Assembly: GCA_963839955.1 (NCBI GenBank)
Contig: CAWIXB010000001.1
Location: 744,001-808,000, forward strand
Direction of reading: 5' to 3'
DNA from: CAWIXB01 sp963839955
GTDB lineage: Bacteria; Actinomycetota; Actinomycetes; JACCUZ01
DNA length: 64,000 nt
In this document: in pieces, positions 47,051-53,820 of the stretch
How positions within the stretch are numbered: the first letter of the stretch is position 1
How the letters are laid out: every line of letters begins with the position of its first letter
Position numbers and translations under genes: made by a program
Notes under the pieces: generated by a model
What the model was told of the DNA's origin: nothing
Database searches by the model: none
What the model saw: only the letters and a program-made list of their open reading frames with translations

Positions 47051-47127
47051 CGCGGGGTGGAGCAGCTCGGTAGCTCGCTGGGCTCATAACCCAGAGGTCG
47101 CAGGTTCAAATCCTGCCCCCGCTACCA
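47051..47127 (+). tRNA. initiator tRNA-Met (CAT)
   Basis: 77 nt including an encoded CCA. Acceptor 5' strand CGCGGGG pairs with CCCCGCT except at position 1 (C against T), the unpaired first base that marks initiators. Anticodon stem CTGGG/CCCAG carries the three G-C pairs next to the CAT loop that bind the initiation P site. T arm GCAGG-TTCAAAT-CCTGC. Its 3' 38 bases are duplicated at 53694, showing it is an integration site. Confidence 0.97.
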
Positions 47128-47128
47128 A
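47090..47128. repeat. attL: tRNA 3' end copy
   Basis: 39 bp starting CCCAGAGGTCGCAGG and ending GCTACCAA, identical to 53694-53732. The left copy is part of the intact tRNA gene, as expected when a tyrosine integrase restores the tRNA 3' end on insertion. Confidence 0.93.
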
Positions 47129-47130
47129 AT

Positions 47131-47164
47131 TCAGGCTCGGTTCCCTCTGGGGAACCGAGCCTGA
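47131..47164 (+). terminator. terminator downstream of tRNA-fMet, island side
   Basis: TCAGGCTCGGTTCCC and its complement form a 15-bp perfect stem with TCTG loop, three bases after the tRNA. Because it lies inside attL it came with the island; a different hairpin with the same TCAGG/CCTGA ends stands at the matching place right of attR. Confidence 0.8.
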
Positions 47165-47311
47165 AAGCTTTCTAACTTGACTCGGTCATCACAAGGTCAG
47201 CCTTATGTGACGTCGCGCCCTGACCCGCTGGGCGACCCCCGGCTGATGGGCGAGCGACCCTGGCGCTGGCCCGGACGTCGACATCAGGGTTCGCGCCGGT
47301 ACAACCCGGCC

Positions 47312-48414
47312 ATGACTAGCCTGACGACGCTGCCCTGCCGGCTCACACAACCCTTGTCCCCACATCAGCTGACACCACCGGGCTCCCGCCCGGGCTGACC
47401 GACACCGACGCTGCCCGCATCACCGCGGCTATTGCCGCCGCACGCAGCGAGACCACCCGCACCGTCTACGCCCAGGTCTGGACTCAGTGGGAACGCTGGT
47501 GCGCCGCTCGCGGCATCCCCGCCCTGCCCGGTGACCCGCTGGCGCTGTGTGCCTACCTGGCCGAACGCGCCGAGGCCGGCAAGGCGACTGACATGCTGGA
47601 CATGTCCTGCACCGCGATCCGTCACTTCCACCGGATGAGCCGCGCGGAGGACCCCGTCGCTTCTGAGGTCGTCCGCCAAGTTCGCCGGGGGTTGATGCGC
47701 ACCTACGGTGCCGCGCCACGGCGACTGGCCCGTCCGCTCACCGTCGACGAGATCCGCCCGATCGTCGGTGGCATCGACCGCACCACTCCGCTCGGGATCC
47801 GGGATGCCGCGATCATCCTCCTTGGCTATGCCTCGGCGATGCGCCGCGCCGAGATCGTTGCCCTCACCCTCGTCGACGTTGAACACCAACCCTCCGACCT
47901 CCTGCTCGACATCCGCAAGTCCAAGATGGACCAAGAAGGCCACGGCCAGGTCGCCGCGGTCGCCCACGGACAACACGCCCTCACCGACCCCGTCGCCGCG
48001 CTCGCAGCCTGGCGAGCCGTGCGGGGCGAGACACCCGGCGCGTTGTTCACCCGCATCTGGACCAGCTCGGTCAGCCTCGAACCACTCTGCGGGCACGTCG
48101 TGGCCCGCATGCTCCGCGCCCGCGCCGTTGCTGCCGGACTCGACGGCACCCGGATCACCGCCCACTTTCTGCGCGCCGGCCACGCCACCGCCGCAGCCTT
48201 GCCGGGCGTGCCGCTCGATCGGATCGCAGCCCAGACACGGCACAAGGATCTGACGGTCCTGGTGAACCGCTTTTATCCGCCCACTCGAAGCGCTCGCGAC
48301 GACCTCCAGCCGGGACCTCGGCCTGTGACTGACATGCAGCCGCCTAGGCCGCAGCCGGGGCGAGCCCTGGGACCCAGTGCTCGGCGACGTGACGTGGCGC
48401 GCAACGCCCTCTGA
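47312..48414 (+). CDS. tyrosine recombinase/integrase, N-terminal frame broken
   Basis: The catalytic domain is complete: Arg I in SAMRRAEIVAL, Lys in IRKSKMDQEG, HFLRAGHAT (HxxR), TRHKD and the nucleophile Tyr in VNRFYPP. The core-binding domain (TRTVYAQVWTQWERWCAARG) is also in frame, and the frame is open back to 47320. But no ATG, GTG or TTG exists in that frame before 47593, which is inside the core-binding domain. The ATG at 47312 is out of frame by one base; one extra base after its third codon would give MTSPDDAALPAHTTLVP. So the gene has a small deletion there, a base-call error, or a non-canonical start. It would integrate the island at tRNA-fMet. Confidence 0.8.
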
Positions 48415-48606
48415 TGGCACCGTGCCACCAACAGCCACGTGAGATCGGGGCTCGGCGAGGCCCAGGCTCGGCCGGGGGGCTCGTGGCGCCCACCACGGCG
48501 GCCCACCAGGTTCGGCGTCAGGGGCAGGGCTGGACCTACGTCCGGCGGTGGAGCCGACAAGACGGGTGGGGCTGCCATGACCTAGGCCCACGCCGTGGGG
48601 CGAGGT

Positions 48607-48810
48607 TTACCGGAAGGCGCAGCCGCCGGAGACGCCGAGGCGTCGGAAGCAGAGTGCGGCGGGGCAGAAGCCGGTCATGCTCGACTGCAGCAGGTTGAGG
48701 CCAACGAAGGCGGTGAGTCGCAGCCGCCAGCTGGAGACGAGTGCGCCCAGCACGACGCTGATCAAGATGATGGTGCCGGCCAGGGCCAGCACCGTGCGGT
48801 CGAGGTTCAT
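48607..48810 (-). CDS. DUF2892 family membrane protein
   Basis: 67 residues: two hydrophobic segments, the first in LALAGTIILISVVLGALV, and between and after them NLLQSSMTGFCPAALCFRRLGV. The GxCP and later Cys pattern matches DUF2892, the membrane part of YgaP-type rhodaneses. Last gene of the leftward persulfide operon; probably a sulfur-transfer or export partner at the membrane. Confidence 0.8.
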   Translation of the reverse strand: MNLDRTVLALAGTIILISVVLGALVSSWRLRLTAFVGLNLLQSSMTGFCPAALCFRRLGVSGGCAFR

Positions 48811-48925
48811 GGCGTTCCGATCGAGTGCGGCGTCTCGAGACGTCAGGGATGCCGGGCGAACAAGCGCGGCGGAGGCCGCCGGGATCGTCCCGGCAGCCCC
48901 CACATGACGTGCGGGCGGGCTGGAG

Positions 48926-49090
48926 TCAACGGCGCCCGAAGAGCTTGGCGAGAAGGCCGCTGCCGGGTTCCCTGGGGTGGCCCTGGCAGCGTTGCGTCTG
49001 CGGGACGCCGGCCATGACCTGGTCGACGTGCTGGCCGCAGCCGGCCCAGGTGGGCTTGCCACATTTTCGACAGGTGACCTGTCTGCACAT
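48926..49090 (-). CDS. 54-residue cysteine-rich protein
   Basis: Starts MCRQVTCRKCGKPTWAGCGQ, continues HVDQVMAGVP and ends in a basic GLLAKLFGRR. Five cysteines fall in the first 18 residues and one later near a His (RCQGH), giving a likely zinc site. ATG with AAAGGAG seven bases upstream. I recall short actinobacterial proteins with this TCRxCGKxTWAGCGQHV start, function unknown. Its place in the sulfur island suggests metal or thiol chemistry (inference). Confidence 0.75.
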   Translation of the reverse strand: MCRQVTCRKCGKPTWAGCGQHVDQVMAGVPQTQRCQGHPREPGSGLLAKLFGRR

Positions 49091-49114
49091 GATGGTTCTC
49101 CTTTCGGTGGTTGA

Positions 49115-49468
49115 TCAGCGGTGGGAGAAGCGGATGTTCGGCAGGACCCGGGTCAACCACGAGGGCGTCCACCAGGCCGCCCGGCCGGTGAGCCGGAGTA
49201 GCACGGGCAGCAACACCAGCCGCACCAGGAAGGCGTCGAGGAGTACGGCGACGCCGAGCACGATGCCCATCTCCTTGGGCGGCAGCGGGCCGGACAGGGC
49301 GAAGGTGAAGAACACCGCCACCATGACCGCGCCGGCGGCGAAGATCACCCGGCCCGAGTGGGCCAGCGAGCCCACCATGGCCTCTTTGGGGTCACCGGAG
49401 TGCTCGTAGTGCTCCTTGGCGGAGGCGAGCAGCCAGACCACGGTGGTGAGCCGGGCGTGGCGGGTCAC
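49115..49468 (-). pseudogene. C-terminal fragment of an MMPL/RND-type transporter
   Basis: 117 codons. The SAKEHYEHSGDPKEAMVGSL stretch, two hydrophobic helices (GAVMVAVFFTFALSG and VLLDAFLVRLVLLPVLL) and RAAWWTPSWL near the end match only the last part of MMPL proteins, which are normally over 700 residues. The ATP-independent transport core is missing, so this is a remnant. GTG start overlaps the stop of the small ORF upstream. Confidence 0.7.
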
Positions 49469-49572
49469 GCGACGCCTAGGCGGCCCAGGGGGTCGGGTCG
49501 ATAGCCCATGGCGGGATCGACGGAGGGGTCGATGGTGGGTGGGACGAGGTGACGGGTGGCCGTCGGGGTCAT
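49465..49572 (-). CDS. 35-codon ORF coupled to the MMPL remnant
   Basis: MTPTATRHLVPPTIDPSVDP and onward to GRLGVA. Good Shine-Dalgarno (GGAAGGAG, six bases before ATG) and a GTGA stop/start overlap with the next frame. It may be a real small protein or the rewired 5' end of the deleted transporter. No family recognised. Confidence 0.45.
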   Translation of the reverse strand: MTPTATRHLVPPTIDPSVDPAMGYRPDPLGRLGVA

Positions 49573-49626
49573 GGCGTTCTCCTTCCGTGGGTTACGGCCG
49601 GGGGCGTGTCGGGGATCTTGGGCAGA

Positions 49627-50481
49627 TCAGACGAGAGCGGGCAGGGCCCGGGCCGCGGTGAAGAGGGCGACGGCGAGCACGAGGACGGTGAAGGCGGTCG
49701 TGAGGCGGTTGGTGTCGATCCGGTCGGCCAGCTTGGCGCCGAGGAAACCGCCGAGTGCGGCGACCGCGGTGAGCACGAGCACCAGGCTCCAGTCGGGGCC
49801 GGAGCCGGCTCCGGCCCGGACGGCGAGCGCGGCGGCGCTGGTCAGGGTGATGACCACGAGCGACGTGCCGGCGGCGTACTCCATGGGCAGCGCGAGGGCG
49901 AGCAACAGGGCGGGAACGACCAGGAACCCGCCGCCCACGCCGAGGAGACCGGTGAGCAGCCCGACCACGGTGGCGGTGATCAGCACTTTCAGAGCGCGGG
50001 GGCACTGGCAGGCGAAGGCCGGGCTGAAGGTGATGATCGGGTCGTCCAACATGTGGCGCCTGGCGTGGCGGCCCCCGGTGTCGGGGTCACTTTCCTGATC
50101 GCCCGCCGCGCGGTGAGCCTGGACCTGCCGTGCGGCCATGACCCCTGCGACGACCAGCATCAGCATCGCGAACGTGGCCAGCAGTACCGCCTCCGAGACC
50201 AGCGTGGACGCCTTGGCGCCGACCGCGGCTCCACCGATCGCCACCAGCCCGAACGCGACACCGCGGGCGAGCAGGACGTTGCCGGCCCGGTGGGCGGTGA
50301 CCGCGCCGATCAGCGCAGTGACACCGACGACCACCAGCGACCCGGTCGTGGCCTGGGTCGGGCTCTGCCCAAGGGCGTAGACCAGCACCGGGACGGCCAG
50401 GATCGACCCGCCGCCGCCGAGCCCACCCAGGCTGAGCCCGATCAGGCCACCGGCGACGACCGCGAGGACGAGGTCGAGCAT
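49627..50481 (-). CDS. TauE/SafE-family sulfite/organosulfur exporter
   Basis: 284 residues with about eight membrane helices in two homologous halves; LGGLGGGGSILAVPVLVY near residue 18 and LLGVGGGFLVVPALLLAL near 178 are the paired TauE/SafE signatures. A cytosolic loop with histidines (GGRHARRHML) joins the halves. In cst-type operons it exports sulfite or thiosulfate. Its ATG overlaps the stop of the CstB-like gene. Confidence 0.92.
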   Translation of the reverse strand: MLDLVLAVVAGGLIGLSLGGLGGGGSILAVPVLVYALGQSPTQATTGSLVVVGVTALIGAVTAHRAGNVLLARGVAFGLVAIGGAAVGAKASTLVSEAVLLATFAMLMLVVAGVMAARQVQAHRAAGDQESDPDTGGRHARRHMLDDPIITFSPAFACQCPRALKVLITATVVGLLTGLLGVGGGFLVVPALLLALALPMEYAAGTSLVVITLTSAAALAVRAGAGSGPDWSLVLVLTAVAALGGFLGAKLADRIDTNRLTTAFTVLVLAVALFTAARALPALV

Positions 50482-51893
50482 CAGGCGTCGGGGCCGACCA
50501 GGTGCAGGCCGACCTTCTCGGCGTTCTCGAAGGAGTCGTCGATCGCAATGGGTGCGCGGCCCGAGGCGTCGATGAGTGACGCGGCGATCGAGGCGCGGTA
50601 GCCCGAGGCGCAGTGCACCCAGACCTCCCCGGCCGGAACCTCTGCGACCCGGCCCGGGAGTTCATGGATGGGGATGTTGTGGGCGCCCTTGATGCGGGTG
50701 GAGCGGTACTCGTCCTCGCGACGAACGTCGAGGATCACGACGTCGCGGTGGTGACGCACCTGCTCGAGGTCGGCGAACGTGCCAGTCGGGAAGCTCGCCA
50801 ACTGACCGTCGGCCCAGTCCTGCGGACCGCCGGTGGCGTGGGCGGCGGGGCGGTCGATCCCGATCCGGACCAGCTCGCGCTGGGCCTCTGCGACATCGTC
50901 GAGGGTCTCGCCGAGAAGGGTCACCGGGGTGCCCCAGATGATCAGCCAACCGAGGTAGGTGGCGAAGCTCCCGTCGATGCCGAAGTTGAGGGTGCCCGGT
51001 GCGTGACCGGCCGCGAAGGCGGTCCGGTTGCGCAGGTCGACCACCCACTCACCCGCCTCGATCCGGCGCCGCAGCTCGCTGGCATCGGCGGCCGTCGGCG
51101 GGGACAAGTCCGGCTCGGAGGGGCCCGCGGCGTTCGCCGGCATCATGTGCGCGTAGTACGCCGGCCACGCCCCGAGGCCCTCGAGAAGTTCGCGGACGTA
51201 GGTGTCCTCGTCCTGGGTCAGGACCGGGTTGGACTCCTTCTCCTGACCGATGTTCGACTCGGTCGCATCCGACTGCGTCGCCGCGCAGAAGGACCCGAAG
51301 CCATGGGTGGGCAAGACGTCCGCGTCATCGGGGAGCAGGTCGGCCAGCTTGAGCGCCGACGCGTGCTGGTGCCGGGCCAGATTGTCGGTGTGCTCCTCGC
51401 CGAGCAGGTCGGGCCGGCCTGTGGCCCCGAACAACAGCGAGCCGCCGGAGAAGACGCCCACCGAGGCATCCACCTCGGCCGATCGACCATCTGTGGCGAC
51501 GGCCGGGGAGGCCTGGGTGAGTGCGTAGGAGAGGTGCGTAAAGGTGTGGCCGGGCGTGGAGATCGCGGTCATCCGCATCAGAGATCCCACCTCGACCGTG
51601 TCGCCGTCGTGGATCGGAGTCCGCTCGAAGGAGACCTCGTCGTCGGCATTGACGTGGTACGCCGCGCCGGTGCGCTGGGCGAGCGCGAGCCCGCCGGTGA
51701 GGTAGTCGTTGTGGAGATGGGTCTCAAAGACGTCGGTCAACCGGACCGCGTGCTCGTCCAGGATCGCCAGGACCCGGTCGATGTCACGCTGGGGGTCGAC
51801 GACGAAGGCGACCTCGCCGTCGTGGACCACGTAGCTGCGATTCCCCAGGGTCGGGGTCTCGATCGGGATAATGGTCAGGTCGGTCGTGGTCAT
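50481..51893 (-). CDS. persulfide dioxygenase-rhodanese fusion (CstB-like)
   Basis: 470 residues in three parts. (1) MBL-fold domain with THLHNDYLTGG near residue 58 and GHTFTHLSYA near 116, the ETHE1-type mononuclear iron site. (2) A rhodanese homology domain near 270-355 that has WVVDLRNRTAFAAGHAPGT but no catalytic Cys loop. (3) A rhodanese domain with VHCASGYRAS near 432. The same order defines Staphylococcus CstB, which oxidises persulfides and yields thiosulfate. Overlaps both neighbours, so one operon. Cytosolic. Confidence 0.9.
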   Translation of the reverse strand: MTTTDLTIIPIETPTLGNRSYVVHDGEVAFVVDPQRDIDRVLAILDEHAVRLTDVFETHLHNDYLTGGLALAQRTGAAYHVNADDEVSFERTPIHDGDTVEVGSLMRMTAISTPGHTFTHLSYALTQASPAVATDGRSAEVDASVGVFSGGSLLFGATGRPDLLGEEHTDNLARHQHASALKLADLLPDDADVLPTHGFGSFCAATQSDATESNIGQEKESNPVLTQDEDTYVRELLEGLGAWPAYYAHMMPANAAGPSEPDLSPPTAADASELRRRIEAGEWVVDLRNRTAFAAGHAPGTLNFGIDGSFATYLGWLIIWGTPVTLLGETLDDVAEAQRELVRIGIDRPAAHATGGPQDWADGQLASFPTGTFADLEQVRHHRDVVILDVRREDEYRSTRIKGAHNIPIHELPGRVAEVPAGEVWVHCASGYRASIAASLIDASGRAPIAIDDSFENAEKVGLHLVGPDA

Positions 51894-52216
51894 GCCAGTC
51901 CCCCTTCAAGGGGGCGGCCGGAGCGGGCCCAGGCGCCAGTGCCACCGGCCACGGAGACGGCATCGAAGCCGGCGCCGCGGAGTAGGTCGGTCATCGCACT
52001 GCTCCGATTTCCCGAGGTGCAGATGACGAACACCGGCGAGGTCTTGTCGATCTCGCCCATCCGGTTCGCGAGCTGGCTCATCGGGATCAGCACCGCGCCG
52101 GGCACGTGGCCGGCGACGTACTCATCGGGCTCACGCACGTCGACGAGGAGGCCGCGCTCACGTTGGGCGGCAACCAGCTCCTCGACGTCGATCTCGGGAG
52201 TCGTGGTGTCACTCAT
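51890..52216 (-). CDS. single-domain rhodanese sulfurtransferase
   Basis: 108 residues: IDVEELVAAQRERGLLVDVR, EYVAGHVPGAVLIPM and the active loop VICTSGNRSS with catalytic Cys near residue 72. ATG preceded by AAGGAAG. First gene of the leftward operon, directly behind the operator-covered promoter. Moves sulfane sulfur to acceptors such as thioredoxin or low-molecular-weight thiols. Confidence 0.9.
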   Translation of the reverse strand: MSDTTTPEIDVEELVAAQRERGLLVDVREPDEYVAGHVPGAVLIPMSQLANRMGEIDKTSPVFVICTSGNRSSAMTDLLRGAGFDAVSVAGGTGAWARSGRPLEGGLA

Positions 52217-52256
52217 GCAGTGGCTTCCTTTCCGCTGTCCAGCAGACCGCTTGGCA

Positions 52257-52272
52257 ATACGGGTGGGGGTAT
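52257..52272. promoter_or_regulatory. putative CsoR/CstR operator 1
   Basis: ATACGGGTGGGGGTAT: GTAT-type ends around a G-run, the usual CsoR-family pattern. It lies 13 bp downstream of the leftward -10, in the untranslated leader of the rhodanese gene. Confidence 0.5.
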
Positions 52273-52284
52273 GTACGATGAAAA

Positions 52285-52312
52285 ACCATAACACCCCCTG
52301 GGGTATCGTCAA
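52285..52312 (-). promoter_or_regulatory. promoter with operator 2 in its spacer
   Basis: Leftward -35 TTGACG (complement of 52307-52312) and -10 TATGGT (complement of 52285-52290). The 16-bp spacer 52291-52306 is exactly ACACCCCCTGGGGTAT, a near-palindromic CsoR-family operator. Repressor binding there would block polymerase on the leftward operon. The rightward operon begins at 52335, so the same site can control both. Confidence 0.7.
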
Positions 52313-52334
52313 ACACGGAGAAGGGAGACCGTAC

Positions 52335-52700
52335 ATGGCCACAATCGAGCTGAACGCGGGGAACTTCGAACGCACCCTCACCCAGAACGACATCGTTCTC
52401 GTCGACTTCTGGGCGTCCTGGTGCGGTCCCTGCCGCCAGTTCGCGCCCGTCTACGAGCAGGCGTCGCTGCGCCACCTGGACGTCGCCTTCGGCAAGGTCG
52501 ACACCGAGACCGAGCAGTCCCTCGCCGCCGCCGCGCAGATCACGTCGATCCCCACCCTGATGGTCTTCAAGGACGGCTCGCCGGTCTTCTCCCAGCCGGG
52601 CGCCCTGCCCACGGCCACCCTGCAGCAGGTCACCAGCGCTGTGCGCGAGCTCGACATCGAGCAGATCCGCCCTGACAACGACCACCCGAGTAGCGCCTGA
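52335..52700 (+). CDS. thioredoxin
   Basis: 121 residues. DFWASWCGPCRQFAPVYEQA has the WCGPC redox site near residue 30-34; cis-Pro loop SIPTLMVFKDG near 76. A short acidic extension follows the fold. First gene of the rightward operon; its stop overlaps the DUF302 ATG. Likely reduces persulfidated proteins or recycles the rhodaneses (inference from context). Confidence 0.92.
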   Translation: MATIELNAGNFERTLTQNDIVLVDFWASWCGPCRQFAPVYEQASLRHLDVAFGKVDTETEQSLAAAAQITSIPTLMVFKDGSPVFSQPGALPTATLQQVTSAVRELDIEQIRPDNDHPSSA

Positions 52701-53101
52701 TGAGCACCTACACCATCACCACGACCCTGAACCAGCCCTACGAAGCTGCCGTCGAGGCAGTCCGCGCCGCGCTCGGAGACCAAGGGTTCGGGGTGCTCAC
52801 CGAAATCGACCTCAAGGCGACCCTGAAGGACAAGCTCGACGTCGACATCCAGCCCCAGATCATCCTCGGCGCCTGCCGACCACCGCTGGCCTACGAGGCG
52901 ATCCAGGCCGAGCCGTCGATCGCGGCCGTGCTGCCCTGCAACGTCGTCGTCCGGTCCGTGACCGACGACACCACGATGGTGGAGGCGTTCGACCCCGACG
53001 CGATGATGGGTCTCGCGGACAACGAGGCCCTGCACACGATCGCGGCCGACGCCAAGCAACGACTGACGGCGGCGTTCGCCGCCCTGAACGAGGAGAACTG
53101 A
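52700..53101 (+). CDS. DUF302 domain protein
   Basis: 133 residues, MSTYTITTTLNQPYEAAVEA and DLKATLKDKLDVD near residue 43, then ILGACRPPLAYEAIQAEPSI and LPCNVVVRS near 83. Typical full-length DUF302, alpha/beta, with conserved GACRP and LPC cysteines. Often seen next to rhodanese and sulfur genes. Function unknown. ATG/TGA overlaps on both sides show tight coupling. Confidence 0.9.
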   Translation: MSTYTITTTLNQPYEAAVEAVRAALGDQGFGVLTEIDLKATLKDKLDVDIQPQIILGACRPPLAYEAIQAEPSIAAVLPCNVVVRSVTDDTTMVEAFDPDAMMGLADNEALHTIAADAKQRLTAAFAALNEEN

Positions 53102-53364
53102 TGGAGCTCGTCCCCGCGGAGATGACCCCGGTCATCAACCGCATCAAGCGCGCCCAGGGCCAACTGGGCGGTGTGCTCCGGATGCTGGAGGAGGGTCGTG
53201 AGTGCGAGGACGTCGTCACCCAGCTCGCAGCGGTCTCCCGGGCCCTGGACCGGGCCGGCTTCGCGATCGTGGCCACCGGGCTCCAGCACTGCCTCACCGA
53301 AGGCGACGGCATCGACAGTGTCGACGTCAAGAAGATGGAAAAGCTCTTCCTCTCCCTGGCGTAG
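53101..53364 (+). CDS. CsoR-family repressor, persulfide-sensing (CstR) type
   Basis: 87 residues, all-helical DUF156 family: INRIKRAQGQLGGVLRMLEE, ECEDVVTQLAAVSRAL and ATGLQHCLTEGD. Conserved Cys35 and Cys64 are present. The His that binds Cu(I) in CsoR, four residues before the second Cys, is Gly here, which points to a CstR-like dithiol sensor of persulfides. Adjacent sulfur genes and the CsoR-type operators support this. Last gene of the rightward operon. Confidence 0.88.
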   Translation: MELVPAEMTPVINRIKRAQGQLGGVLRMLEEGRECEDVVTQLAAVSRALDRAGFAIVATGLQHCLTEGDGIDSVDVKKMEKLFLSLA

Positions 53365-53693
53365 GGATTACCTGAGGGTGGGTGGGCATCGCTAAGCGGT
53401 GCATCGCCGGTCAAACGACAGTCAGATCCACCACGCGTTCCAGCTACGTGTCTGGGCGATGCGGCGCAGCGCAGGCAACGGCGAGCCGCACGAGTCCGCT
53501 ACGTGGCTTGATGTGGACAAAGTCCCCACGCGAGGGATCTGAACCGTCATCGAAAGTCATCGGAAACGGCGGGCAACTGTTCCGAGACGTTCCGATACTC
53601 TGGAAGCCGTCCGATGAGGAACCTCCTCAACAACCCGAGGTTTCCCGGAGGGATCCGAAGTCTCAGGTAGTCCGGGACGGGCCTCGGATCTTG
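53365..53693. other. right end of the island, no gene
   Basis: 329 bp from the repressor stop to attR. No ORF with a credible start or domain. An antisense frame reads GAGFEPATSG, which is the usual artefact of tRNA 3' ends. The region may hold arm-type sites for the integrase, but I see no clear repeats. Confidence 0.6.
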
Positions 53694-53732
53694 CCCAGAG
53701 GTCGCAGGTTCAAATCCTGCCCCCGCTACCAA
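53694..53732. repeat. attR: duplicated tRNA-fMet 3' end
   Basis: 39-bp exact copy of 47090-47128, lacking the 5' half of the tRNA, so it is not a functional tRNA gene. Marks the right boundary of the island. Confidence 0.93.
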
Positions 53733-53767
53733 TCAGGCCCGGGATTCAGCGCGAATCCCGGGCCTGA
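53733..53767 (+). terminator. terminator right of attR
   Basis: TCAGGCCCGGGATTC and its complement form a 15-bp stem with AGCGC loop, one base past the att copy, followed by a T-rich stretch. Probably the original tRNA-fMet terminator before the island entered. Confidence 0.8.
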
Positions 53768-53820
53768 AGCCTTTCTAGAGGCGTTGGCTGCGTCCTCGCC
53801 GAGCGGGCCGTGTCGGCGGT

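Larger units (their letters stand above)
47090..53732. mobile_element. 6.6-kb genomic island in tRNA-fMet
   Basis: Bounded by the 39-bp att repeats (6604 bp between equivalent positions). It carries a tyrosine integrase next to attL, a leftward operon (rhodanese, CstB-like fusion, TauE/SafE, small proteins, an MMPL remnant, DUF2892) and a rightward operon (thioredoxin, DUF302, CsoR-family repressor). No relaxase, replication or excisionase gene is seen, so it is a compact or decayed integrative element. Confidence 0.9.

Noticed and set aside
46885..47109. Protein starting MNLRPLGYEPSELPS
   Set aside because: Antisense of the tRNA-fMet gene; same type of artefact.
48415..48606. Small plus-strand frames between the integrase and the DUF2892 gene
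   Set aside because: No Shine-Dalgarno or domain; only a 13-bp palindrome TGGCACCGTGCCA at 48415 stands out and may be chance.
53547..53732. Protein starting MVAGAGFEPATSG
   Set aside because: Classic false call from the antisense of a tRNA 3' end; here it is the attR copy.
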